Shown: positions 1 to 9,178, numbered from the stretch's first letter. The stretch: DNA of 64,000 nt from Breznakibacter sp047600785 (GCA_047600785.1 JASGKH010000002.1:2356001-2420000); one strand, 5' to 3'. A program made the numbers and translations. The notes: generated by a model not told the origin, from the sequence alone.

Positions 1-61
1 CATCATATCGGTTGGTCCCGACAGGGCACAGACCATTGAAAGAACTTTAGAGATCGTCTAG
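1..61 (+). CDS. purA: Adenylosuccinate synthetase, C-terminal end (partial)
   Basis: Only the last codons are in the window. Reading from base 2 gives a peptide containing ISVGPDRAQTIER and ending at the TAG at 59-61. The SVGPDR-QTI pattern is the usual C-terminal signature of PurA, which joins IMP and aspartate to make adenylosuccinate in purine synthesis. The rest of the gene lies left of the window. The call rests on about 19 residues, so it is good but not certain. Confidence 0.65.
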   Translation, partial: IISVGPDRAQTIERTLEIV

Positions 62-174
62 TCGATCACAAGGCCATCTTACCGGGATGTGGAAAAAACC
101 GACATCTGCTTCGTTTTTCCACATCTTGGCAAGAAATTATTGAATTAGGGCAAATTTCTTTTGGTTTTTAAGTA

Positions 175-672
175 TCATTCCGTCTTCCTGAAAAAACCAA
201 TTAAGCGTCTGTTCTCATAAGCATTCAATTCCCTTTGGTATAATCCGTAAAATTTAGATTGCCTGCTATCCGCATAACCTATGCGTTGCAGCAATGCGTG
301 CATTTTGTAGTTCATATCCGCACACATTACAAACAATTCCTCAAATCCCTTCTCTGTACTTTGTCCATAAGCAGCCGTCACCAAATCCGTGCCAATCCCC
401 AAACGTCGATACACAGGATGAACAAAAAGCGAGTACAAAACCGCATAATTTGCATCTTTATCGAAATAATACGATCCATAGGTCAAATATGCAGTCCCTA
501 CTTTTACTCCTTTAATTTTTACGGTAAGCAATAAACCGTCGCGATATGTATTCCCAATGCGGTGAGGTTCCCTTTCTACCAAAATTTGACTTTTCAGTTT
601 CAAACCCAATAGCCGGACGACACATCGCAACACATAATTCAAAAATCTGTATACCAATATCTTAATATTCAT
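175..672 (-). CDS. GNAT-family N-acetyltransferase
   Basis: 165 residues, a normal length for a single GNAT domain. Residues 80-98 form beta-4 and the acetyl-CoA pyrophosphate loop (VHPVYRRLGIGTDLV, matching R/Q-x-x-G-x-G/A). The first 30 residues are hydrophobic and basic and may lie against the membrane. The substrate cannot be told: GNAT enzymes acetylate amines of small molecules, proteins or antibiotics. The gene is monocistronic and transcribed away from the twin hairpin units at 726-1042. ATG at 672 is the only reasonable start. Confidence 0.8.
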   Translation of the reverse strand: MNIKILVYRFLNYVLRCVVRLLGLKLKSQILVEREPHRIGNTYRDGLLLTVKIKGVKVGTAYLTYGSYYFDKDANYAVLYSLFVHPVYRRLGIGTDLVTAAYGQSTEKGFEELFVMCADMNYKMHALLQRIGYADSRQSKFYGLYQRELNAYENRRLIGFFRKTE

Positions 673-725
673 TTTATTCTTTTTTTAGATCAATATGCCC
701 TCTTCCCCTCCCAAACATTTAATTT

Positions 726-857
726 GATTTAACAACCATTTAAAAAACTTCACCAAATATATCCACATCTTTGCAATGTAGATTTTTTTCATAGATTTGG
801 ATTTGGTTAATTAAAGCTGATTTAAGGGGAAGGACAGATGTGATATCTGTCCTTTTT
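726..857 (+). ncRNA. Promoter-plus-hairpin unit, copy 1 (small RNA candidate)
   Basis: This is the first of two near-identical units 185 bp apart. It contains GATTTAACAACC (726-737), a TTTG (770-773), an 18-nt spacer, a perfect -7 box TAGATTTG (792-799), about 35 nt, then the inverted repeat AAGGACAGAT...ATCTGTCCTT with a T-tract ending near 857. A promoter followed at once by an intrinsic terminator predicts a 50-75 nt RNA without a convincing ORF. CATCTTTG at 766-773 is an alternative -7 box. It could instead be a leader attenuator for the kinase-like gene downstream. Confidence 0.45.
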
Positions 858-910
858 ATTTTTTAGTCGGTAAAACTTTCAAATTGACACAAAAAACATT
901 GCTTTAAGAT

Positions 911-1042
911 GATTTAACAACCGTTCCGATCTCTTCACAACAAAATACGACATCTTTGCAATGTAGATTTTTTTCATAGATTTGGATTTGGTTAACAAAA
1001 GCTGATTAAGGGGAAAGGACAGATGTGAATCTGTCCTTTTTT
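911..1042 (+). ncRNA. Promoter-plus-hairpin unit, copy 2 (small RNA candidate)
   Basis: Second copy of the unit at 726-857. It keeps the same 40-bp spacing between GATTTAACAACC (911-922) and CATCTTTGCAATG, the same TTTG (955-958), N18 and TAGATTTG (977-984), and the same hairpin AAGGACAGAT/ATCTGTCCTT followed by nine T residues. Sequence between the conserved blocks (about 923-950) has drifted, while the -7 region, RNA body and terminator are almost unchanged, which suggests selection on the transcript. No Rfam family was recognised by eye. Confidence 0.45.
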
Positions 1043-1074
1043 TTTGAAAAACTTACTTTTTGTTGTTATATTTC
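1043..1074 (+). promoter_or_regulatory. Bacteroidota-type promoter for the cytidylate kinase-like gene
   Basis: TTTG at 1043-1046, a 20-nt spacer and TATATTTC at 1067-1074, one mismatch from TAnnTTTG. The -33 element overlaps the T-tract of the preceding hairpin unit. The predicted transcription start near 1080 leaves a 20-nt leader before ATG 1101, which supports the short start for that gene. Confidence 0.5.
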
Positions 1075-1100
1075 ACCTAACACAAGTTAACCTTAAACAA

Positions 1101-1802
1101 ATGGAAAACCTCTTTTTGCAATACCTTCGCGAAACATCAGCCAAATTTACACGGCACGAAGATAAAATACCCCATAGCAAACCTGTCATTACGATTAGTC
1201 GTGAGTACGGGTGCCCAGGTGAACGTATTGCCGAGAAACTGATCCTCACGTTAATTAAAAAGAACCATGCGGCAGGAGGAAAGGACAATTGGCACTGGGT
1301 CAGCAAAGAAATTATTGAAGAGTCGGCGCAGAAACTGAAAATAACCCCATCGTTGATGCAAGAGTTATCGAAAAAATCAGATGAAGGCTTATTTGATGGC
1401 TTTGCGTCGTTTTTTGCCGACAAATTCTATCCTTCCGACAGAAAGATCCAAAACACGATTGCCAGTTTTATATACACTGCTGCAATCAAAGGAAATGTTG
1501 TCATTTTGGGACGCGCATCGGAGATCATTACCCGCAATTTTATCAATGCGTTGCATATAAAACTCTATGCACCTTTAGACTGGCGCACCGAAGTAACCAG
1601 TATCAACGAAAGTGTAAGCATGGGCACGGCAAAAAGGCTTTGTGAAGACAACGATGCCCGAAGGGAGGGCTTCCGGCATTATTTTAGGGGAGAAAAAGAG
1701 AGTTCCGGCTTTTACGATGCGATGTTCAATTGCAAAGAACTCAATGACGACGAAATTATCGAAATGGTATTGATCCTGGCGGAGACAAGGGGATTTGTTT
1801 AG
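1101..1802 (+). CDS. Cytidylate kinase-like family protein
   Basis: 233 residues from ATG 1101. A longer reading from TTG at 1044 is rejected because it would begin inside the terminator and promoter. Residues 29-44 (VITISREYGCPGERIA) form the P-loop-like start typical of the AAA_26 cytidylate-kinase-like family, and residues 133-146 (VVILGRASEIITRN) fit the second conserved strand and nucleotide-binding region. Members are common in Bacteroidota and gut Firmicutes, and their substrate is not established; this is not the canonical Cmk. The gene stands alone, with twin hairpin units directly upstream. Confidence 0.75.
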   Translation: MENLFLQYLRETSAKFTRHEDKIPHSKPVITISREYGCPGERIAEKLILTLIKKNHAAGGKDNWHWVSKEIIEESAQKLKITPSLMQELSKKSDEGLFDGFASFFADKFYPSDRKIQNTIASFIYTAAIKGNVVILGRASEIITRNFINALHIKLYAPLDWRTEVTSINESVSMGTAKRLCEDNDARREGFRHYFRGEKESSGFYDAMFNCKELNDDEIIEMVLILAETRGFV

Positions 1803-1839
1803 TCCATCGCAACCTCCACGGTTTATCTTTACAGCTTTT

Positions 1840-2703
1840 TCACTGATAAAACTCCATCAATTCAATCACCTGCCACCGGTATGATGTTCCGAACAGGTTA
1901 AGATGGTTTAAAACATGGTATAACAGATAAACCGGCTCACGTTTATTGGCTCCGGGCCCCAGCGGCCATTGTCGTTCATAAGCAAGGTAAAATTCAGGAT
2001 CAAAACCTCCAAATAGTTTGGTCATAGCCAAATCAGCTTCCCGATGCCCGTAGTAAACTGCCGGATCAATTAAAACCGGCTCCCCACATGCTCCGACCAT
2101 AAAGTTCCCTCCCCACAAATCGCCATGCAGCAACGACGGCCCTTCTTCGCAGCCATGTAGAATATCGGGTAATATGTGGACTATGCGGCCAAATAGTTTT
2201 TCCATATAGCTATCGATATAGCCATTATCCTTTGCCATATTAAACTGGGGCAAAAGCCTATAGTTCAAATAAAACGATGCCCAATCGGATATAAGCACAT
2301 TGTCCTGAACCATATTCAGTTGTGCTGTTGATCCTATAAAGTTATCGGATTTAAACCCAAACCCATCCGAAACAAATTTGTGCATTAAAGCCAATTGACG
2401 TCCAAAGGCCCGAAAAAAGTCGCGGTCCCTCCTACCCGGTTCAATCCATTCCATTACCAAATACGAATCGCCCAATGCAATCACTTCGGGAACCTTAATG
2501 CATCCACACCTTCTTATTTCGGCCAAACCGATTGCTTCTGCATCCAGCATTGGTTTGGGGACATCACTTTTCACAAAAAACGGTTGGGTGTTCTGAAGCA
2601 CTATTTTATTCGTCCGCGATATCGACCCACCCGAAACAGGCTTGCAATCGATAACCCTGGAACCTAAAACGTTTTCCAGTTCATCTTTTAATTCTTTGTC
2701 CAT
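1840..2703 (-). CDS. Fructosamine/ribulosamine kinase family protein
   Basis: 287 residues from ATG 2703; an upstream in-frame ATG at 2784 is rejected because the family alignment begins at MDKELKDELENVLG. The fold is aminoglycoside-phosphotransferase-like: catalytic loop HGDLWGGN at 193-200 and the metal-binding LIDPAVYYGHRE at 211-222. The family phosphorylates ketosamines on proteins at O-3, which destabilises the adduct and repairs glycation. It overlaps the 3' end of the LMW phosphatase gene by 23 bp, so the two are translationally linked. Bacterial homologues of this kinase are often paired with such phosphatases. Confidence 0.85.
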   Translation of the reverse strand: MDKELKDELENVLGSRVIDCKPVSGGSISRTNKIVLQNTQPFFVKSDVPKPMLDAEAIGLAEIRRCGCIKVPEVIALGDSYLVMEWIEPGRRDRDFFRAFGRQLALMHKFVSDGFGFKSDNFIGSTAQLNMVQDNVLISDWASFYLNYRLLPQFNMAKDNGYIDSYMEKLFGRIVHILPDILHGCEEGPSLLHGDLWGGNFMVGACGEPVLIDPAVYYGHREADLAMTKLFGGFDPEFYLAYERQWPLGPGANKREPVYLLYHVLNHLNLFGTSYRWQVIELMEFYQ

Positions 2704-3182
2704 TTTGGGTAATGCTTGAAAGGAGTCCACGGCAGGCAATCTCCAAAATATCGAGAACCAATTCGAACCCCGCCTCTCCTCCATAGTACGGATCCGGTAC
2801 CGAATGGTGGTTCCCTAAAGTTCCAAAATCAGTCATTTTTACAATTTTCGCCCTTTGCGTGTCGTTCTTTGCCAAATATTTTAAATCGGACATATTTCGA
2901 ACCATCCATGGCAACAATCAGATCGAAATTGTCAAAATCGGACAATCGCACCTGACGACTGGTACCGGTAAGGTCATACCCTCGTTTGGCGGCATGGCGT
3001 CTCATTCGGGCATCGGCCATTTCACCGGCATGCCCTCCGTACGTTCCAGCCGAATCGATGTAAAAATGTCCGGTTAATCCGGCTTTATCGACCAAGGCGT
3101 TCATAACCCCTTCCGCAGCGGGGGAACGGCATATATTGCCAAGGCAAACAAACAGCAATTTGTATATAGGTTTTGGTTCCAT
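2681..3182 (-). pseudogene. Low-molecular-weight protein tyrosine phosphatase, frameshifted
   Basis: The N-terminal part (3182 to about 2897) has the P-loop CLGNICRS (Cys13, Arg19 of CX5R) and reads to AMDGSK. The rest continues in another frame with MSDLKYLAKND and the catalytic-acid motif VPDPYYGG, ending at 2681. Removing one T from the TTT at 2895-2897 (plus strand) restores a normal protein of about 165 residues. Either the gene is freshly inactivated or this is an assembly error. Its partner fructosamine kinase starts inside its 3' end, so the intact protein would probably be a ketosamine-5-phosphatase in protein deglycation. Confidence 0.8.
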
Positions 3183-3314
3183 ACGTAAAACCCAAGTTAT
3201 TAATGGCTAACCGGACAAAAACATTTCTCCGGGACTTCTCTCATGTGTTCGCGAAATTTCCAAATTTAAAATAGTCCGGACAAAGTATCAACACAAAATC
3301 TATCCCGAAAAAAA

Positions 3315-3352
3315 AGAGACTTTTCAAGGGAATAATCCCTCAAAAAGTCTCC
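3315..3352 (-). terminator. Intrinsic terminator of the arabinose/galactose cluster
   Basis: On the minus strand a 16-bp stem (GAGACTTTTTGAGGGA / TCCCTTGAAAAGTCTC) with loop TTAT is followed by eight T residues. It lies 26 bp past the MFS permease stop codon. Confidence 0.85.
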
Positions 3353-3377
3353 CTAGAATCTTCTAGTCCGGATAGCT

Positions 3378-4646
3378 TTATTCTACCGGAATGTCTTTAT
3401 TGACGTTCCTGCACCCGATCAACGCATACCACAACATGTATGCAAGACAGGCAAACATGACCCAATAACTGTTTATGTAGCCAAAATGGTCAGATACATA
3501 GCCCTGGATAAGCGGCACAATTCCCCCGCCACAAACCATCACCATAAATATCCCGGATGCTGCAGCCGTGTATTTGCCCAGCCCCTCAACCGCAAGATTG
3601 AACACCCCTCCCCACATAATGGAGGTGCAGAGACCACATAGCACCAGGAACACAATACTGATCGGCACCTGGATTCCAAAATAAGGCAGTGTGATGGCGA
3701 GAGAAAGGGGGCTAATGATGGCCAATACAACCAGCACTAAGCCCAAAGAGGACACAGCGATCATCATTGTTTTGCTAGATACTTTTGCGCCAATTGATGC
3801 GCCGATCAATCGTCCAACCAGCATCAGCAACCAATAAACACCGACAATGCTGCCGGCAGTCGTGGCATCAATCCCCAGCCCCACGTTTGCCGAAGAAGTA
3901 GAAGCGGTCATAAACAAGTTCGCCGTACTTGGGATCCCGATTTCAATACCTACATAAATAAAAATTGCAATGGCCCCAAAGACAAAGTGGCGGAACGAAA
4001 GGGGACTGTGGGCATGTTTTACCTTTTTTTCCTCAGCCGATTCCATATGCGGCTCGGGGATTTTCACAAAAGACAACACCACAAATGCCAATGCAAAGAT
4101 ACCCAATGCCAATAACAAGGCAGGGTTCGCTTTTTCAATGGTACGACCGGCCTCTGCTCCCATCAGCCAACCTACCAACATTGGAGTGATCGTAGCACCG
4201 ATCGAATTTATAGAACCACCGAATTGCAAAAGGCGATTGCCCGAATTACCGCCACCTCCGAGTGTGTTCAGCATCGGGTTCACGACAGTATTCAGCATAC
4301 ACATTGAAAACCCTGAAATAAACGCACCTGTCAGATATACGGTAAAGCTTCCGACCTGGCCCGACAAAAATTGGACGGAAACACCAATAAACCCAACCGC
4401 AATAGCAGCCAATGCAGTCTTCTTATATCCAATTTTCTTAAGCATGATGCCTGCAGGAATCCCCATAAACGCATACGCCAAGAAATTACCGAGGAAACCC
4501 AGTTGCGATTCAAAGTTTGATGCGCCGAACTGTTTTGCCACGATAACCCCCATGGGACTGGGCAAACCCGTTACGAAAGCAATCATAAAGAACAACGCAA
4601 ACATCATTGCGATAGGCAACGTGTAACTTTTCTGATTTGTAGTCAT
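3378..4646 (-). CDS. MFS sugar permease (FHS family, glucose/galactose type)
   Basis: 422 residues with about 12 hydrophobic segments, the usual size of the fucose/galactose/glucose:H+ symporter family. The N-terminal part has GNFLAYAFMGIPAG and KKIGYKK, fitting the MFS loop between helices 2 and 3, and MCMLNTVVNPMLNTLGG, a well-known FHS stretch. It should bring hexose across the inner membrane. It begins 28 bp after galM and galM follows galK, so galactose is the likeliest substrate, with glucose possible. Confidence 0.85.
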   Translation of the reverse strand: MTTNQKSYTLPIAMMFALFFMIAFVTGLPSPMGVIVAKQFGASNFESQLGFLGNFLAYAFMGIPAGIMLKKIGYKKTALAAIAVGFIGVSVQFLSGQVGSFTVYLTGAFISGFSMCMLNTVVNPMLNTLGGGGNSGNRLLQFGGSINSIGATITPMLVGWLMGAEAGRTIEKANPALLLALGIFALAFVVLSFVKIPEPHMESAEEKKVKHAHSPLSFRHFVFGAIAIFIYVGIEIGIPSTANLFMTASTSSANVGLGIDATTAGSIVGVYWLLMLVGRLIGASIGAKVSSKTMMIAVSSLGLVLVVLAIISPLSLAITLPYFGIQVPISIVFLVLCGLCTSIMWGGVFNLAVEGLGKYTAAASGIFMVMVCGGGIVPLIQGYVSDHFGYINSYWVMFACLAYMLWYALIGCRNVNKDIPVE

Positions 4647-4674
4647 TTTTTACTATAGATTATGTTGTGAATAA

Positions 4675-5754
4675 TTATTTGGCCGAAAACTTATGCACAC
4701 ATGAATTCTTATATACCTGGCCCGGTTTTAACAGTGTGGACGGAAAAGCAGGTTGGTTGGGCGAATCAGGATAGTTTTGCGTTTCAAGGCATAACGACGA
4801 ACGCATTTGGTAAGTCACCCCATCTTTGCCTCTGTCGCTACCATCGAGCCAGTTGGATGTATAGAGCTGTACTCCGGGCTGGGTAGTGTAAACTTCCATA
4901 ACACGTCCCGACGTTGGTTCGTGATAAACGGCAGCAAGCCCAAGTTCTCCGGTCGGTTTGTCAATCACCCAGTTGTGGTCGTACCCTTTGCCGTACGAAA
5001 TCTGATCGTTGCCATCATCAATATGGTCGCCAATGCGGTGCATTTGAACAAAATCGAACGAAGTGCCTTTCACCTCTCGGAATTCACCGATAGGGATCTG
5101 GAATTGGTTGACCGGAGTAAACGTTTTGGCATTGATCATCAGCTCATGGTCCGTTACCAACGGGCCGTCATGGCCTGCCAGATTAAAAAACGAATGTGAA
5201 CAGATGTTCACATGAGTATTTTTATCGGTCGTAGCCTCATAATCAAGTACCAGCTCATTGTCCTCGGTAAGTGTGTAGGTCACTTTCACATTTAAGTTGC
5301 CCGGATGTCCCATCTCCCCGTCTGCACACAAATAAGACAGCTCAACAGCCTGCCCGTGGGTTACGTTCCTTACGTCTGATATATCGAACACTTGATTGTT
5401 AAAACCTTCCGGTCCTCCATGCAAATGGTTGGGACCATTATTGACGGGCAATTGATAAACCACGCCGTCAATGGTGTACGTCGCATTGGCAATACGGTTG
5501 GCGTAACGGCCACAAATGGCCCCGAAATACGGATTCCCTCCGATATACTCCCCAATGCTTGAAAAACCGGCCACGACATCGGCAAATTTGCCATTGCGGT
5601 CGGGGACATAGATGCTGACGATCTTAGCACCAAAATTGGTTACTTGGACCACCAAGCCGTTTTTATTGCGAAGCGTACGCAGGCAAGTGGCTTTTCCTTT
5701 AAAAGAGCCCACAAAGTTTGCCTCGTCGATGATATTGAATTTTTGATTGCCCAT
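4675..5754 (-). CDS. galM: Aldose 1-epimerase (galactose mutarotase)
   Basis: 359 residues, typical for GalM. FNNQVFDI follows the substrate-loop motif NGPNHLHGGPEGF; the catalytic histidine lies in CSHSFFNLAGH and the catalytic glutamate in CLETQNYPDSPNQPAFPS. It interconverts beta- and alpha-galactose so that galactokinase receives the alpha anomer. It lies between galK (109 bp upstream) and the MFS permease (28 bp downstream), on the same strand. No signal peptide is visible, so it is cytoplasmic. Confidence 0.92.
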   Translation of the reverse strand: MGNQKFNIIDEANFVGSFKGKATCLRTLRNKNGLVVQVTNFGAKIVSIYVPDRNGKFADVVAGFSSIGEYIGGNPYFGAICGRYANRIANATYTIDGVVYQLPVNNGPNHLHGGPEGFNNQVFDISDVRNVTHGQAVELSYLCADGEMGHPGNLNVKVTYTLTEDNELVLDYEATTDKNTHVNICSHSFFNLAGHDGPLVTDHELMINAKTFTPVNQFQIPIGEFREVKGTSFDFVQMHRIGDHIDDGNDQISYGKGYDHNWVIDKPTGELGLAAVYHEPTSGRVMEVYTTQPGVQLYTSNWLDGSDRGKDGVTYQMRSSLCLETQNYPDSPNQPAFPSTLLKPGQVYKNSCVHKFSAK

Positions 5755-5862
5755 TTTTCAATGATTTGAAACTTTGGAAAAGTAGGTGCTAAATGTAATG
5801 TGAAAAAACGATAAACAACAAACTCCCTCGTGACAATTATGCAAAAGGGAGTTTGTTTAAAT

Positions 5863-7146
5863 TTAAAGTTCAACTTTCACGGATCCTTTTTGACGGATAA
5901 ACAACTTGTGGCAAGCACCTTGGCCAAACACATGTTCCAATGTGGCGACATATTTATCCAGCAGGTTTTGCGGTACAAAGGCCTGGATGGTCCCGGCAAA
6001 TCCACCACCATGGACGCGCCATGCCCCCTGGCCTTTAAGAATCAGTTCGCTCAACGCGAGAGCCAGTGACACACCTTGTTCTTCGACGTTGTTCACCGGA
6101 TAGATGTTTTGGTTGTACATGTACGAACTGAATCCGGAATCGACGACCATCCCCAAGAATGCTTTAAAATCGTTTTTCTCCAACGCAGCAACCTGAGCCA
6201 CCACGCGGGCGTTATCGCCCTGGAAATGGATAGCCCGCAGCAATGCGCGATCGCTCACTTTGGTACGAATGGTAGGAATTGCCTCAATGATTTTATCAAT
6301 AGATACCTGGCGCAATACGTTCGCCCCAAGTTTGGCCGCCACCGACTTCATTTCAGTAGGAAGCGATGCGTATTCATCGTTCAAATCGGCATGGTTGCCG
6401 CCCGTGTCGGTAATTACCAATGCAAATCCTGTTGCCACAAAATCAAAATTCACTTTTTTCACGATGGGCTTGGAGGGATCTTCAAAATCAATGGTCACCA
6501 AACCACCCACCGAACATGCCGTCTGGTCCATCAAACCACAAGGTTTACCAAAAAAGTTGTTTTCGGCATATTGCCCAATAATGGCATTTTGGATGGGATC
6601 CAGTTTCCCCTGGTTGAAAAGATGGCTGATGATCGCACCGATCAAAACCTCGAACGAAGCCGAAGAACTTAGTCCCGAACCTTTGGGCACACCTCCGTCG
6701 ATGCATGCATCAAAACCGCCAATGGCATACCCAAGTTCCTTTAACCGGGCACTGATTCCTCTTACCAACGAGCCTGAAGTAAAAAACTCATCTTTATTGG
6801 GGGTTAACACAGACAGATCAACTTCAAACTGAGGATACCCCAGGGACAATATACGCACTTTACTGGTTCCGTTTGGGGCAGCCACTGCAATATTGTCAAG
6901 ATTCACGGCTCCGGCCAACACACGACCATAATTGTGATCGGTATGATTGCCGCCGATTTCGGTACGGCCGGGAGAGCTGAAAACCTCTGCTTCGGCTGCA
7001 TTGAATGAAGTTTGGAATTTTTTGATCAGGTCGACATAACGATCGGCTTGTTTTTTCAGCACTGCGGCATCGGTGCCATAAAGTTCTTTCATGAAAGCGT
7101 TGTTGCCATTGTTGATTTTGGCAATCAATGAATCAATTTTTTCCAT
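5863..7146 (-). CDS. galK: Galactokinase
   Basis: 427 residues from ATG 7146. An in-frame extension to ATG 7260 adds 38 residues unlike any GalK and is rejected. GHMP-kinase motifs are clear: the galactokinase signature PGRTEIGGNHTDHNYG at 59-74, the ATP-binding PKGSGLSSSASFE at 154-166, MDQTACSVGG at 206-215 with the presumed catalytic Asp207, and a C-terminal VHGGGFAGTIQAF. The GGNHTDH variant instead of GEHTDY marks the branch seen in many anaerobes. It makes galactose-1-phosphate for the Leloir pathway; galT and galE are not in this window. Confidence 0.92.
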   Translation of the reverse strand: MEKIDSLIAKINNGNNAFMKELYGTDAAVLKKQADRYVDLIKKFQTSFNAAEAEVFSSPGRTEIGGNHTDHNYGRVLAGAVNLDNIAVAAPNGTSKVRILSLGYPQFEVDLSVLTPNKDEFFTSGSLVRGISARLKELGYAIGGFDACIDGGVPKGSGLSSSASFEVLIGAIISHLFNQGKLDPIQNAIIGQYAENNFFGKPCGLMDQTACSVGGLVTIDFEDPSKPIVKKVNFDFVATGFALVITDTGGNHADLNDEYASLPTEMKSVAAKLGANVLRQVSIDKIIEAIPTIRTKVSDRALLRAIHFQGDNARVVAQVAALEKNDFKAFLGMVVDSGFSSYMYNQNIYPVNNVEEQGVSLALALSELILKGQGAWRVHGGGFAGTIQAFVPQNLLDKYVATLEHVFGQGACHKLFIRQKGSVKVEL

Positions 7147-7476
7147 TTCAAAAATTTTAGATATTTCGTAGATGACGTTGATTTCAGTAAAATCTTGCCC
7201 TCCTCCCTTTTTTTCAAAATGGCCGACGGCTACGCAAAGTAAACATTTTTTCACATCCAAACCTACTGGTAGATAGTGGTAGGGTAATTATTTTTTCATC
7301 ACCCAAATAAATATATGATTATAAGTAATTTAAGTTACAAAACAGCAGACAAACAGGCACTTCAACATGCTTTGTTCGCATTTTAAAAGAACTTAAAATT
7401 TCCATAAAAACGAAGATTTACGGCATAAAAAAACCCCGGAATCCGGGGTCTTTTTATATTCATGAAAATGTTGTGT
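7147..7476. other. Intergenic region between araB and galK
   Basis: 330 bp holding the araB terminator (7431-7456) and, presumably, the galK promoter. On the minus strand TTACTTTG (about 7240) is one base off TAnnTTTG, but the nearest upstream TTTG is only 15 nt away, so the promoter call is weak. No ORF of interest is present. Confidence 0.4.
7431..7456 (-). terminator. Intrinsic terminator after araB
   Basis: The minus strand reads ACCCCGGA-T-TCCGGGGT followed by seven T residues, 27 bp beyond the araB stop codon. This makes galK-galM-permease a separate transcription unit from the arabinose genes. Confidence 0.85.
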
Positions 7477-9147
7477 TTACAATGATTTCTCGGTGAATTG
7501 TCCCAGTTTGATATACTTTTGGTAGATAGTGGCATAAACCGCCGCATTGGCCGCATTGGGATAATAGGTTTTCTCGAATCCTTTTCCCATCGCTTTTTGC
7601 GCATCCTCCACCTTGGGATAGACACCGGCAACCACTGCTGCAAACATGGCAGCACCAAACGCGCAAGTCTGCTCGGTACGGGCCACTTTAATCGGCATAT
7701 TCAGGACATCGGCCAACGTTTGCATAACAAAAGGAGATTTTTTGGCGACGCCGCCCAAACCAATAATCTCACGGATTTCAACCCCTTCTCGCGCAAAGCG
7801 GTCAACAATTGCTTTTGAACCAAAGGCAGTTGCTTCCACCAATGCCCGAAAAATCCTCGGTGCCGACGAACCAAGTTTTAACCCGGCAATGGAACCGGTC
7901 ACTTCCTGACTGGCATCGGGCGTACGGCGTCCGTTCATCCAATCGACGGCAATGATGGTCGACTCTTCAACGGGAATGGTCGCAGCCTCTTTAGCTAGTT
8001 CGGGGATTATTCTGTCCAGTGTCTCATCAACCAATTGGGCGCGGACAGTTGCATCCACCAGGGTGGTTTGGGCCAGAATGCTTTCAACCGGCCATGCCAC
8101 AACACGCTTAAACCATGCGTAAATATCACCAAATCCACTTTGGCCGGCTTCAAGGCCCACATAACCCGGAATGACCGATCCATCGACCTGACCGCAAATA
8201 CCGGCGATCAATTTATCGCCAATCTGCTCGTAAGGAGCAATCATAATGTCGCACGTGGACGTACCAATTGCACGCGCCAGCACATTGGGCGTTACCTCTC
8301 CGCCAACCGCCCCCATGTGGCAGTCGAACGCACCTACGCCCACGGCCACTTTCGTGGTCAAACCAAGACGCAGGGCCCATTCAGGAGTCAATGTGCCCAC
8401 GCTGACATCACTGGTATAAGTATGACGAAACAACCTATCGCGATAACCTTTCAACAACGGATCCAGCGCCACTAGAAAATCTTCGGACGGCAATCCGTCC
8501 CAAGCCTCCAGCCACATGGCCTTGTGCCCGGCGGAACAACGGCTGCGCAGCACTTCGCCAGGCTTAACCTTACCGGTAATCAATGCGGGCATCCAATCGC
8601 AATGCTCAATCCACGAACAGGCAGCTTTACGTACCGCTTCATCTTCACGCAGTACATGAAGCACTTTTGCCCATACCCATTCCGAAGAATAGATGCCACC
8701 TTCGTAAGCTGTATAGTCAATTTTCCATTTCCGCGACAGTTCATTGATTTCGGCCGCTTCTTTCACCGCCGTGTGGTCTTTCCACAACACGAACATCGCG
8801 TTGGGATTTTCCTCAAAACCAGGCAACAAAGAGAGGGGTATCCCTTCTTCATTAACAAACACCGGAGTGCTTCCCGTGGTGTCGAACGAAATCCCGACCA
8901 CGTTTTCGGCCACTCCTGCCGGTGCCTTGGCCAATGAATCCTTCACGATAAACTCCATCGCCTCGACATAATCGAGAGGGTGCTGGCGATACTGATCTTT
9001 TGCGGGATCGCAATATTTCCCTTCGGTCCAACGAGGATAGTATTTCACCGAAGTAGCGACTTCTTCGCCGGTAAGTGCGTCCACAATTACGGCACGAGCC
9101 GAATCCGATCCGTAATCGAGTCCAATAACATATTTTTTCTGTGACAT
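7477..9147 (-). CDS. araB: Ribulokinase
   Basis: 556 residues, the usual AraB length. FGGY-kinase fold: N-terminal phosphate loop IGLDYGSDSARAVIVDA (about 9-25), the DTTGSTPV segment near 90, the AFDCHMGAVGG segment in the middle and the second ATP motif GLGGVAKKSPFVMQ toward the C-terminus. It phosphorylates L-ribulose at O-5 in the cytoplasm. It begins 31 bp after araD and ends just before a terminator, so it closes the ara operon. Confidence 0.95.
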   Translation of the reverse strand: MSQKKYVIGLDYGSDSARAVIVDALTGEEVATSVKYYPRWTEGKYCDPAKDQYRQHPLDYVEAMEFIVKDSLAKAPAGVAENVVGISFDTTGSTPVFVNEEGIPLSLLPGFEENPNAMFVLWKDHTAVKEAAEINELSRKWKIDYTAYEGGIYSSEWVWAKVLHVLREDEAVRKAACSWIEHCDWMPALITGKVKPGEVLRSRCSAGHKAMWLEAWDGLPSEDFLVALDPLLKGYRDRLFRHTYTSDVSVGTLTPEWALRLGLTTKVAVGVGAFDCHMGAVGGEVTPNVLARAIGTSTCDIMIAPYEQIGDKLIAGICGQVDGSVIPGYVGLEAGQSGFGDIYAWFKRVVAWPVESILAQTTLVDATVRAQLVDETLDRIIPELAKEAATIPVEESTIIAVDWMNGRRTPDASQEVTGSIAGLKLGSSAPRIFRALVEATAFGSKAIVDRFAREGVEIREIIGLGGVAKKSPFVMQTLADVLNMPIKVARTEQTCAFGAAMFAAVVAGVYPKVEDAQKAMGKGFEKTYYPNAANAAVYATIYQKYIKLGQFTEKSL

Positions 9148-9178
9148 TTTTTCGATAATTATTTAAGAGTAAAAACCT

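Noticed and set aside
1044..1100. Longer N-terminus of the cytidylate kinase-like gene from TTG at 1044
   Set aside because: It would start inside the T-tract of the hairpin unit and overlap the promoter; ATG 1101 fits the family start.
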